Source of the DNA: Yinghuangia elevatio
GTDB lineage: Bacteria; Actinomycetota; Actinomycetes; Streptomycetales; Streptomycetaceae
NCBI RefSeq assembly: GCF_040649515.1
Contig: NZ_JBEZFP010000071.1
Span: 1 to 45,898 of the forward strand
Direction: 5' to 3'
Length of the DNA: 45,898 nucleotides
The notes beneath the pieces were generated by a model, which was not told the DNA's origin, did no database searches, and was given only the letters and a program-made list of their open reading frames with translations. This document shows positions 25,400 to 33,591 of the stretch, piece by piece. How positions within the stretch are numbered: the stretch's first letter is position 1; each line of letters starts with the position of its first letter. The position numbers and the translations under genes are program-made.

Positions 25400-27721
25400 T
25401 CAGGTGATGGTCGTCACCGGGCGCGGCGGCGCGCCCCTGCGACGGTCGTAGCGCAGGAAATAGCCCCAGAAGGCGATCGACGCCAGGCCAAATCCCAGGA
25501 GCAGCACGAGGATTCCGGTCAGCGCCCGCATCGCCTGGTCGGTCGGCACGGCGGTGACGTACTCGGTCACCAGCACGTGTACGAAGAGGACTGTGGCCAG
25601 CAGGAACGGCACGCCCCACGCGAGGCGTCCGCGCTCGCGCAACTTGTGGCCGTCGAGGAACCGCAGCGGCATGAGGCCGAAGACCACCGTCTCGACGCCG
25701 GCGACGAAGACCAGCGTCAGCAGGCCGGCCGCCAGTTGTCCGGCGCCCGTGCGCGCACCGAGCGCTTCCTGTACGGGAGTTCGGGCGAACCACGCCGCGA
25801 CCGCCACGGCCAGGGTGAGCCAGACGCCGATCAGGATCGCCCCGGCCTCCCGGCGGCTGTTCCACCGCGCGATGCCCTGCCGGCTCACCGCGTAGACCAC
25901 GACGACGCCGTAGACGTAGCCGGGAATCAGGTGCGCCGTGCGGGAGACCGCGACGCACGCCGCCGCGACCACGAAGGCGGCTCCGGCGACGTGCAGGGGC
26001 CCGCGGACGCCGCTCACGCGGCGGGCGTGCAGTTCGCCGGCGTGCTGGTAGGTCAGCCACGTCAGGACCAGGGCCAGGCCGAGTTGCAGGGCGAGCACGG
26101 CGGTTCGCCCGTTCAGTCCGCTGCCGGGTTCGACGCAGGCGAACAGTACGGCGGTCGCGGCGAACGCGGCGACCACGCGGGCGCGTTGTGGCACGAGCGT
26201 GCCGGCGGCGACGAAGGGGGCACGGATCACGGCGAGTTTGGCGTCGATGACGTCGCGGTGCTCCTCGTACGTCTTGTTGAACAGCTCTGCCGGGAATCGG
26301 ACGACGAGCAGCAGGACGAGGACGCCCACGGCGGTGAGGGCGATGGTGCCGGGCGTGAGGTTCAGCCGGTCCGGTGCCGCGACGGAGGTGGCGAGTTCGG
26401 ACTGCAGGGCCGAGCCGTCCACGCGGTACGAGGTCTTGACGACGTCCTGCGTGCCGCAGGACAGGGTCATCTTGTGGGCGCCGACGCGCGCGTCGGCCGG
26501 CAGCCGTACGACGGCCTGCCAAGTCGCTCCGGAGGCACCCGGGACGGGCGGGGCGGTGCGCACGAAGTCGAGGGTCCGGCCGTCGAGTTCGACACGCGGA
26601 CCGGGTTCGGCCGTGCAGCCGGGAGGTAGGTTCGTCGCGGTGGCCTGGGCGGTCTCCCCCGGACGTCCCGCGGTGACGTCCAGGTCGGGTCCGGTCCGCC
26701 CGGTTCCGGACGGGTCGTCCCGGCCCGATTCGGCTTCGGGCGGTCGGGGTGCCCCCGCAGCGGCCGCGGGCGGACTCTGGCCTCGCACCGTGGCGTCCAC
26801 CCGACCGGGCTCGGGCGCCGACGAGGGCCCCGGGGCGGCCGAAGGGCCTCCCGGCACCGGGGTGGTGGTGGGCGGCACCGACTTGTCCGCCGGCGCGGGC
26901 ACGGGAACCGGCGCGGGCACCGGGGGCGCGTTCGGCGCAGGCGCGCCGGGGTCGGCTACGTGGGGCTGCGGAACACCGGGCGCGACCGGGACCGGATCGG
27001 CCGGCCTCGGCTCCCCCACGACCGGCGGAGGAGGCGGAGGCTGGGTCGGCTCGTTCCGGGGCGAAGGGGGAACCGGAGGCGCCTGCACGGTCATCGGCGC
27101 CGATGCGACCACCTTGCCGCCGCAGAGCATGCGGAGGCTGTGGGCGCTCTTCGGGTCGGCGCCGGCCGGGATGACGAAGTCGCCGCTCTGGTAGCCCCAT
27201 TGGAGCTTCCCGAGGACCGTGCTGTCGTCGAAGGTGATCGACGCCGCGCAGCTCTCGTGGTTGAGGTAGTGGATGAAGGCCCGTTGGCCGGGCTGCGCCG
27301 TCCGGTCCACCTCGATGCGCGGGTTCGGCCACACCGTGAAGTCCACGACGGGGGATCCGTCGCCGAGCCCGACCTTGTGGTCACGCGCGGCCGCGTCGGC
27401 GGGCACGGTGAACTCGTAGCTCTTGCAGAACTCCCCGCCGGGGAACTCCTTCGCCGGGACGGGTTTGCCGTCCCAGTGGACCCGGCCGCACGACGCCTCG
27501 TAGGTGAGCGTGACCTTGTCACCCGGCCGGCCGTCGACACGGGACAGCGTCATCTCGCCCGCCACCGGGCGCACGCGCGCGCCGTCCCGGCCCTGCGCCG
27601 GTGCGACGGCCGCGGCCAGGGTCAGCACCCCGATCAGCAGCATCGGGAGCACGAGGGCCGCCTTGTCCAGCAGCCTGCTCCCGAACCTCCCCAAAGCCCG
27701 CCGAAGCGTATCCCCCTGCAT
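25400..27721 (-). CDS. FGLLP-motif membrane protein with Pro-rich extracellular region
   Basis: This 773-residue protein has a signal/anchor segment at about 22-40 and an extracellular beta-rich region with conserved Cys pairs (about 46-212). A Pro/Ala-rich linker (213-335) and a second Cys-containing domain (345-440) follow, then eight or nine membrane helices from residue 458 on. It contains VVFGLMPLRFLDG, a variant of the FGLLP motif that defines a little-studied actinobacterial membrane family. The function is unknown; a cell-envelope role is likely. The ATG at 27721 has only a weak ribosome site. It lies 119 bases downstream of the GT2 stop, behind two small hairpins, and may be read from its own promoter. 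Confidence 0.8.
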   Translation of the reverse strand: MQGDTLRRALGRFGSRLLDKAALVLPMLLIGVLTLAAAVAPAQGRDGARVRPVAGEMTLSRVDGRPGDKVTLTYEASCGRVHWDGKPVPAKEFPGGEFCKSYEFTVPADAAARDHKVGLGDGSPVVDFTVWPNPRIEVDRTAQPGQRAFIHYLNHESCAASITFDDSTVLGKLQWGYQSGDFVIPAGADPKSAHSLRMLCGGKVVASAPMTVQAPPVPPSPRNEPTQPPPPPPVVGEPRPADPVPVAPGVPQPHVADPGAPAPNAPPVPAPVPVPAPADKSVPPTTTPVPGGPSAAPGPSSAPEPGRVDATVRGQSPPAAAAGAPRPPEAESGRDDPSGTGRTGPDLDVTAGRPGETAQATATNLPPGCTAEPGPRVELDGRTLDFVRTAPPVPGASGATWQAVVRLPADARVGAHKMTLSCGTQDVVKTSYRVDGSALQSELATSVAAPDRLNLTPGTIALTAVGVLVLLLVVRFPAELFNKTYEEHRDVIDAKLAVIRAPFVAAGTLVPQRARVVAAFAATAVLFACVEPGSGLNGRTAVLALQLGLALVLTWLTYQHAGELHARRVSGVRGPLHVAGAAFVVAAACVAVSRTAHLIPGYVYGVVVVYAVSRQGIARWNSRREAGAILIGVWLTLAVAVAAWFARTPVQEALGARTGAGQLAAGLLTLVFVAGVETVVFGLMPLRFLDGHKLRERGRLAWGVPFLLATVLFVHVLVTEYVTAVPTDQAMRALTGILVLLLGFGLASIAFWGYFLRYDRRRGAPPRPVTTIT

Positions 27722-27785
27722 GACGGTGAGTGTAGGAGCGGACGACGCTCCGCTCCGAGGGGCTTTACCCGATCGGGCACGAAGT

Positions 27786-27822
27786 CGAGGGGGTTCCCTC
27801 GTCCATCGAACTCGCTTGCGAG
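27786..27822 (-). terminator. Two small hairpins between GT2 and FGLLP-type genes
   Basis: CGAGGG at 27786-27791 pairs with CCCTCG at 27796-27801 across a 4-base loop. CTCGC at 27811-27815 pairs with GCGAG at 27818-27822. They follow the GT2 stop on the minus strand and could weaken read-through into the membrane protein gene. There is no T-tract, so a terminator call is uncertain. Confidence 0.35.
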
Positions 27823-27840
27823 CGACGGGACTTGCCGGGG

Positions 27841-28728
27841 TCACCCAGGCGGCACGGTACGCCCCGTCCGCCCCCGCAGCGCGTGCCACGCGCCCAGCGA
27901 ACGCGCCTTGGTGCGCACGAGCTTGCGGTCCTGCCGGGCCAGAGTCACGGCGGTGAACTTGGCCTGGCGTACGGCCCAGTGCCACACCTCGGGTGCCGAC
28001 CGGTGTTCCAGGGCCATCGCCAGGTGGTTGCGGGACTGGTAGTAGAGCCGCCAGGGCGGTGCGGTCGCGGCGCCCACGTGGAGCGTCGCCACCAGTGGTT
28101 CGGGGAGGATGTAGACGGCCCATCCGGCGCGGCGCGCGCGGATGCAGTACTCCATCTCCTCCCACATCATGAAGTACTCCGCCTTGGGCAGCCCGAGTTC
28201 GCGTACCGCGGCGGTGTTGACCAGGGCGCCCGCGAAGATGAGCACGTCCACCGGGTACGGCGAGCGGTCGGCGGGCGGATCCACCAGCGGCAGGCGGCGG
28301 TTGCGCCACCCCGAGCCCAGCCGCGCGACCGTCCCGGTGTCGTCGATCAGCCAGGACGCGAACATCGCCGTACGGCGCGGTAGTTCGGGAAGCCGACCGA
28401 GCATGGTCTCAAGCGCCTCGGGCAGCGGGTGGTCGTCGTCGTTGAACAGCCAGGCCCAATCGTGCCCGTGCGCCTCCGCCGCCCGCAGCCCCGCCGCGAA
28501 GCCGCCCGCCGCCCCGGTGTTCGAGGCCAGCGGGAGGTGCGTGACGTCCGGGAACTCGGCGGCCAGCATCTCGGCGGTGCCGTCCGACGACGCGTTGTCG
28601 ACGACGATCACCTCGTCGAGCGGCCGGGTCGACTTCGCGAGCGCGGTGAGCGTCTCGCGCAGCAGGTCTGACCTGTTGTACGTCACGAACACCGCGGCGA
28701 CCGAGGGCGCTTCGACCGAAGGTGTCAC
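27841..28728 (-). CDS. Family 2 glycosyltransferase (rhamnosyl/galactofuranosyl-like)
   Basis: This 295-residue GT-A enzyme has AAVFVTYNRSDLLRETL, VIVVDNASSDGT, NTGAAGGFAAGL and the metal-binding LFNDDDHPLPEAL. MWEEMEYCIRARRAGW carries the catalytic-base region. This pattern is shared with WbbL- and GlfT-like transferases that use dTDP-rhamnose or UDP-galactofuranose, so a similar donor is likely but not proven. The GTG at 28728 overlaps the upstream GT4 stop (GTGA), so it is translationally coupled as the last gene of the exporter operon. Confidence 0.9.
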   Translation of the reverse strand: MTPSVEAPSVAAVFVTYNRSDLLRETLTALAKSTRPLDEVIVVDNASSDGTAEMLAAEFPDVTHLPLASNTGAAGGFAAGLRAAEAHGHDWAWLFNDDDHPLPEALETMLGRLPELPRRTAMFASWLIDDTGTVARLGSGWRNRRLPLVDPPADRSPYPVDVLIFAGALVNTAAVRELGLPKAEYFMMWEEMEYCIRARRAGWAVYILPEPLVATLHVGAATAPPWRLYYQSRNHLAMALEHRSAPEVWHWAVRQAKFTAVTLARQDRKLVRTKARSLGAWHALRGRTGRTVPPG

Positions 28729-29852
28729 GACAGCCCCTCCCAGATGGTGCGAGCCACGTGCGGCCAGGTCATCGTGGTGCGCAGTACGGCGCCGTGCGCC
28801 TCGGCGCGCTTGCGCAGGTCCGCGTGGTCGGTGCGGAGTGTGCGCAGCGCGCGGGTGAGGCCGTCGACGTCGCCGGGCTCGACGAGGATCCCCGCGTCGG
28901 CGACGATCGTGCGCTGGTTGCCGACCGTTGTGCCGACGCACGGCAGTCCGCGGGTGAGGGCCTCGACGAGCGCGATGCCGAAGGGCTCGCGGTGCGTGGG
29001 GATCACCAACGCGTCGGCGGCTGCGTACAGTTCGGGCATGCGGCCGTGCGGTACGCGGCCCGCGTACTCGACACCCTCGGGCAACGGACCGTCCGGTGCG
29101 CTGCCGGCGAGGACCAGGCGCCAGGCGGGGTCCTCGGCATGCACGCGGCGGAAGGCAGCGAGCAGTTCGGGTCCGCCCTTGCGCTCCCACTCGACGCCGA
29201 CGAAGAGCAACTTGGGTGGTCCGGCCAGGGGTTCGCGGTGCTCGGGAGCCGTGTCGGCGGGGACGTTCACGCCCGCGCCGACCACGACGACGCGGGCGTC
29301 GGGCACGCCGTACCGCGCCGTGACGGCGTCGGCGGTGCTCTGGCCCATGACGTAGACGCGGTGGGCCCCGGCGACCATCGCGCGCTCGCGGGCGAGCCAG
29401 CCGGCGGTGTAGCGGGAGCGGTGTTCGCCGCTGCCGCCCGCGGGGTCGTCGGAGCCGGCCGTGCCCTCCAGGCCGACGCGGTCGGTGTAGACGCCGTAGC
29501 GCACGCCGGACGGCGGCACCAGCGCGGGCAGCGACTGCACGACGAGCAGCGGGCGTTCGGGAGTGAGCAGGCCGCGTCGGGCGACGTGCCGCTGGATGGC
29601 GACCGGCCACGCGGCCGTCTTCGTCCACGGGGTCCCGCCGCCGGACCGGCGCGCCTCGGCCATGGCCCGCACCCGGGCTCCGGCGAGCCGGGGTTCGCGG
29701 GCGAGCGGCATCAGGTCGTACGCCGTGACGTCGGTCAGCTCCCGCATCGCCGCCAGCAGCCCGGGGGCCGAACCGGAGAAGGCCCCGGCGTGCAGGACGA
29801 CCAGCCCGGCGCCGCCGCGACCGGTCGTGGCGCGCGTCGTCTCGTCAGCCAC
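28725..29852 (-). CDS. Family 4 glycosyltransferase
   Basis: This 375-residue protein starts at a GTG that overlaps the upstream gene's stop by 8 bases. The donor domain has LLFVGVEWERKGGPELL, VLAGSAPDGPLPEGV and the E-x7-E motif in REPFGIALVEALTRG, followed by CVGTTVGNQRTIV. The N-terminal domain (GLVVLHAGAFSGSAPGLL, HRVYVMGQSTADAV) is less typical. It is a retaining cytosolic transferase with unknown sugar. Its stop overlaps the start of the GT2 gene. Its position behind the ABC exporter genes implies that it builds the polymer which they export. Confidence 0.88.
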   Translation of the reverse strand: MADETTRATTGRGGAGLVVLHAGAFSGSAPGLLAAMRELTDVTAYDLMPLAREPRLAGARVRAMAEARRSGGGTPWTKTAAWPVAIQRHVARRGLLTPERPLLVVQSLPALVPPSGVRYGVYTDRVGLEGTAGSDDPAGGSGEHRSRYTAGWLARERAMVAGAHRVYVMGQSTADAVTARYGVPDARVVVVGAGVNVPADTAPEHREPLAGPPKLLFVGVEWERKGGPELLAAFRRVHAEDPAWRLVLAGSAPDGPLPEGVEYAGRVPHGRMPELYAAADALVIPTHREPFGIALVEALTRGLPCVGTTVGNQRTIVADAGILVEPGDVDGLTRALRTLRTDHADLRKRAEAHGAVLRTTMTWPHVARTIWEGLS

Positions 29853-31059
29853 GTGCCCTCCCACGCCGGGCCCGCGCCGCGCGTCCCGCCTCCTTGGCCT
29901 TGAAGCCGGCGAGCCTGCCCAGGGTCCCGGCGCCCGCGGCGGTGCGGCGCACCGCCCCCGGCGCGGCACGCTCGGCGAGGGCGGCCTCGTAGTAAGAGAC
30001 GAGCAGCGGTGCGAGCCGGTCGAGTCCCAGGCGCTCGCGGACCATGTCGCGCGACCAGGAGGCGAGACCCTTGCGGGTCTTTTCGTCGTGGAACAGTGCG
30101 CGCAGCAGCTCGGGCAGCGGGTCGGCCGCCGGGTCCAGGCCCGGGCCGACGCCGTGGAATCCGAACCGGTCGAAGACGGGGATCGTCTCCGGGCGCACCG
30201 GCTCGGTGAAGCCCTGTTCGCCGACCACGACGCCGGGCGTCGCGAAGGCCATGCCGCGGAGGATCGAGCTGCCCATGCCGCAGACGACGTCGGCGCTCGC
30301 GTAGGCCGCACGCGGGTCGTCCAGGGGCCCGGTCATGACCACGGCGCGGCGGCCCAGTTCGGTGTTCACGCGCTCGGCGCGGGCGCGGAGGTCGTGTTCG
30401 GCGGATCCGCCGCCGACGACCAGCGCGCGGATGCCGGGGACGACCGTGTCGAGTGCGGCGACCGCGTCGATGGTGCGTTCGACGCTCTCCCGCTTCATGT
30501 TGTGGGCGAGGCGGGACACCACGGCCACCGTGGGCGGTCCGGCGGGCAGGTCGTGCGCGGCCCGGAACTCGGCGAGGCCGAGCCCGGGGGCGTCCGGGCG
30601 GTCGTGCCCGGTGTCGATCGGCGGTTCGAGCAGGTACGCGTGCCGCCGGGTCGCCCGGACCTCGTCGTACAGGTCCCCGTAGCCGAGCGTGAGCGGCACC
30701 GGCGGAATGTAGGGCGGCAAGCTGCCCATCGACATGATCGATCCGATGGCGGCGGCACCGGACGCGCCGAGGTAGGCCTCCAGCGTCGGCCAGTACTCGT
30801 AGGCGTGCACCACGTCGATGCGGTGCCTGCGCACGGCCGCGCGCACCGCACGCACGGTCGCGGGCGACGGCCGTACGCGCATGTCCTCGGGGGACGCGAT
30901 CAGCGGCAGCCCGAAGGCCCGCGCGCGTACGGACAACGGTCCCTGACGGGCCATCACCCACACGTCGTGGCCGAGGTCGCGGACCGTGCGCGCGAGGTCG
31001 AGGGCGTTGATGGAGCTTCCGCCCAACTGCATGTCGTGCGGCATGACCATGACGCGCAC
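29845..31059 (-). CDS. GT4-like glycosyltransferase lacking the E-x7-E motif
   Basis: This 404-residue GT-B-like protein has MVMPHDMQLGGSSINALDLA, DVVHAYEYWPTLEAYLG, VAVVSRLAHNMKRESVERT and ALVVGGGSAEHDLR. Where other family members carry E-x7-E, this one reads CGMGSSILRGMAFATPG, with neither Glu; a later VVVGEQGFTEPV supplies nearby acidic residues. It may use a different catalytic arrangement or be inactive. The GTG at 31059 starts 4 bases after the exporter ATPase stop, with GGGAG inside the end of that gene. The C-terminus is unusually Arg/Ala-rich and basic. The stop overlaps the next GT4 start. Confidence 0.8.
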   Translation of the reverse strand: MRVMVMPHDMQLGGSSINALDLARTVRDLGHDVWVMARQGPLSVRARAFGLPLIASPEDMRVRPSPATVRAVRAAVRRHRIDVVHAYEYWPTLEAYLGASGAAAIGSIMSMGSLPPYIPPVPLTLGYGDLYDEVRATRRHAYLLEPPIDTGHDRPDAPGLGLAEFRAAHDLPAGPPTVAVVSRLAHNMKRESVERTIDAVAALDTVVPGIRALVVGGGSAEHDLRARAERVNTELGRRAVVMTGPLDDPRAAYASADVVCGMGSSILRGMAFATPGVVVGEQGFTEPVRPETIPVFDRFGFHGVGPGLDPAADPLPELLRALFHDEKTRKGLASWSRDMVRERLGLDRLAPLLVSYYEAALAERAAPGAVRRTAAGAGTLGRLAGFKAKEAGRAARARRGRARG

Positions 31060-31063
31060 CGGG

Positions 31064-32239
31064 TCACGACTCCCAGGTGTGGTCGACGTACACCGGGGCG
31101 GCCATGACGACCGCGCGCGGCGGGGCGTCGAGGTCCGGGCCGAGGACGTCGAACTGCTTGGCCGGCGCCCACCCCATGAGCGGGTGGCCCTCCTTGTCGT
31201 AGATGCCGACCCAGAGGGCGTACCGCCCGCGCGGCAGCGGGAGTTGCCCGATGGTGCAGCGCACCTGGTTGCCGGCCCAGCCGAGGTAGATCTCGCGGCG
31301 TGCGGTGAAGACCGGGCTGGCGGTGCCCTCGGTGACGCCGATGTGCAGTACGGCGGGCCCGGTGCGCTCGGTGGTGAAGTCGAGGTCGACGACCATCGGG
31401 GCGCTGGTGGTCGGGGCCGGCTGGTCGATGCCGCGCACGTCGCAGTAGGCCATGCGCACCGGTTCGTCGGTCTTGACCCGCAGGCCGGTCTCCTCCTCGA
31501 CGCTGTCGCGGTACCCGCGCAGCGCGGCGCGTATGGGGCCGTCGGCCCTGATGTCGCCCTGTTCGAGCCACACGCCGCGCGTGCAGATGGACTCGACGGA
31601 CGCGAGGTCGTGCGAGACGAGGACCAGCGTGGTGCCCTGTTCGAGGACGGCACGCATGCGGTCCAGGCACTTCTGCTGGAACAGCGCGTCGCCGACCGCC
31701 AGGACCTCGTCGACGAGCAGGACGTCCGGCTCCAGGAACGCGGCGACCGCGAATCCGAGGCGCATCTGCATGCCGGACGAGTACCACTTGACCTGGCGGT
31801 CGATGGCGGTGCCCAGTTCGGCGAACTCGACGATGTCGTCGAACCGGGCGGCGACCTCGGCGCGTTTGAGGCCGAGGAGCGAGCCGTACAGGTAGGCGTT
31901 CTCGCGTCCGGTGAGGTCCGGGTGGATGCCCGCCCGGACCTCGATCAGCGCGCCGATGCGGCCGCGGACCTCGATCTTCCCGGCGTACGGGTACATCACG
32001 CCGGTCAGCATCTTCAGCAGTGTGGACTTGCCGGACCCGTTCGACCCGATCAGGCCGACCGCCTCGCCGGGTTCGATGTGCAGGTTGATGTCGCGCAGGG
32101 CCCAGCGCCAGTCGGCGGCGTCGCGGCGCGTGACCTTGCGGACGATGCGCCCCAGGTTGTCGCGCAGCAGCATGCGGCGGCTGTCGGCGCGGAAGCGCTT
32201 CCACAGCTGGGTGGCCTCGATGCTCCCGTCAGGCAACAT
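31064..32239 (-). CDS. ABC polysaccharide exporter ATPase with C-terminal Wzt-like domain
   Basis: This 391-residue protein has Walker A IGSNGSGKST (65-73), a degenerate signature YSSGMQ (153-158), Walker B VLLVDE (173-178) and LVSHD. Residues about 255-391 form a second, beta-rich domain like the Wzt C-terminal domain, which in Gram-negatives binds the capped end of the O-antigen. It is known to power export of undecaprenyl-linked polymer with a Wzm permease. The ATG overlaps the permease stop by 11 bases. A TagH-type teichoic-acid exporter is the alternative, but the glycosyltransferase-rich context favours polysaccharide. Confidence 0.92.
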   Translation of the reverse strand: MLPDGSIEATQLWKRFRADSRRMLLRDNLGRIVRKVTRRDAADWRWALRDINLHIEPGEAVGLIGSNGSGKSTLLKMLTGVMYPYAGKIEVRGRIGALIEVRAGIHPDLTGRENAYLYGSLLGLKRAEVAARFDDIVEFAELGTAIDRQVKWYSSGMQMRLGFAVAAFLEPDVLLVDEVLAVGDALFQQKCLDRMRAVLEQGTTLVLVSHDLASVESICTRGVWLEQGDIRADGPIRAALRGYRDSVEEETGLRVKTDEPVRMAYCDVRGIDQPAPTTSAPMVVDLDFTTERTGPAVLHIGVTEGTASPVFTARREIYLGWAGNQVRCTIGQLPLPRGRYALWVGIYDKEGHPLMGWAPAKQFDVLGPDLDAPPRAVVMAAPVYVDHTWES

Positions 32240-33449
32240 CGGCGATCCCCGTCTCGAGCTTCTTGAAGACCTTGTAGCCGATCAGGAGCATCAGGCTCGC
32301 CGAGAGCGCGGCGACGCCGGTCAGCTGCCAGTCGGGTTGCTGGCCATACAGCAGGGTGCGGCGGTAGCCGTCGATGACGGCGGCGAGCGGGTTGGCGGCG
32401 ACGTACGGCACCAGCCACTCCTTGGTGATCTGGTCGAGGCCGTAGGCGACCGGGGTGGCGAACATGCCCATCTGCATCAGCAGCGGCAGCATGTGCCGGA
32501 TGTCGCGGAAGTACACGACGGACGCCGACAGCAGCAGCGCGGCGCCGAGCGCGACCTCGATCTGGATGACCAGGAACAGCGGCGCGATGTACGACGTCTC
32601 GGCCGGTGCCTTGGTGTAGATGCCGAAGAGCACGACGAGGACGACCGCGGCGATCATCATGTCGAACAGCGCGACGATGATCGTGGAGAGCGGGAAGACC
32701 TCGCGCGGGCAGTACACCTTGTTGAGCAGCGGGCCGTTGGAGACGATCGCGCTGGCGCCCTGGGTCACCGAGGCCATGAAGAACGTCCAGCCGAGCAGGC
32801 CGACGTAGCTGAACAGCGGGTACGGCGCGCCGTGCGACTGGGCGATCTTGCTGACGTCGCCCACGCGTTGGAACACCACGGTGAAGACGACCATGAGCAT
32901 GACCGGCGTCAGGATGGCCCAGGCGAAGCCCAGCACGGCCTGCTTGTAGCGGGCCCGCAGGTCGCGCTCGGCGAGCGTGCGGACCAGTTCGCGGGCCTTC
33001 CACAGCTCGCGGACGCCCTTGACGAGCCCGGTGCGGCGCTTGAACCGCAGTTCGGGCGGCGGCGCCTCCGGTATCTCGCGGATCGGCCGCATGACGACGG
33101 CCGCGTGCGCGCCGAAGGAGCCGGGCCGCGGGCCGCTCGGCAGCCGGGTCCCCGGCCCGCCCGCCGCCGGCGGTTGCGCCTTGTCGGCGGCAGGCCCCGG
33201 GCGGGCGTGCCGGCCTCCGGACCTCGGCGGCGCGGCCTGGTGCGGCGGCGCGGCCATCGGGTCGCGGGCATGGCCGGCGTACCCCGGTGCCGGTCCGGCC
33301 TGCTGGATCGGCGGTTGCATCGGTGACTGCATCGGTGGCTGCCCCATCGCCGGTCCCCCTGGCGCATGGTGCGTCTGCCCGTTCATCTGGGTGTGCGGCC
33401 ACGCGCCATCGCCGCGCGCGCCGACAGAGCCCCCCACAGCGTCCCCCAC
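32229..33449 (-). CDS. ABC polysaccharide exporter permease (Wzm/ABC-2 type) with long Pro/Gln/Met N-tail
   Basis: This 406-residue protein ends in a typical ABC-2 permease of about 265 residues. It has ARYKQAVLGFAWAILTP before the first helix, six predicted membrane helices, VYCPREVFPLSTI and PLAAVIDGYRRTLLYG. It forms the membrane channel for undecaprenyl-linked glycan with the ATPase encoded next. The first 115 residues are a low-complexity Pro/Gln/Met/His-rich tail not found in ordinary family members. The GTG at 33449 is chosen because AGGGAGGGGGAG precedes it directly; an ATG at 33386 would remove 21 residues but keep most of the tail. Confidence 0.9.
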   Translation of the reverse strand: MGDAVGGSVGARGDGAWPHTQMNGQTHHAPGGPAMGQPPMQSPMQPPIQQAGPAPGYAGHARDPMAAPPHQAAPPRSGGRHARPGPAADKAQPPAAGGPGTRLPSGPRPGSFGAHAAVVMRPIREIPEAPPPELRFKRRTGLVKGVRELWKARELVRTLAERDLRARYKQAVLGFAWAILTPVMLMVVFTVVFQRVGDVSKIAQSHGAPYPLFSYVGLLGWTFFMASVTQGASAIVSNGPLLNKVYCPREVFPLSTIIVALFDMMIAAVVLVVLFGIYTKAPAETSYIAPLFLVIQIEVALGAALLLSASVVYFRDIRHMLPLLMQMGMFATPVAYGLDQITKEWLVPYVAANPLAAVIDGYRRTLLYGQQPDWQLTGVAALSASLMLLIGYKVFKKLETGIADVA

Positions 33450-33591
33450 GGACTCCCCCTCCCTGGTCCGCCGTCAACTCTCGCACATGGCACATCGCCA
33501 CGAACGTGAATCACTCATAAGAGATCAACCGGGTGTTCGCGGGCCTACATATCCGGCCGGATCGGCCGAACTCCCCCAGCCCTGTCCCCTG

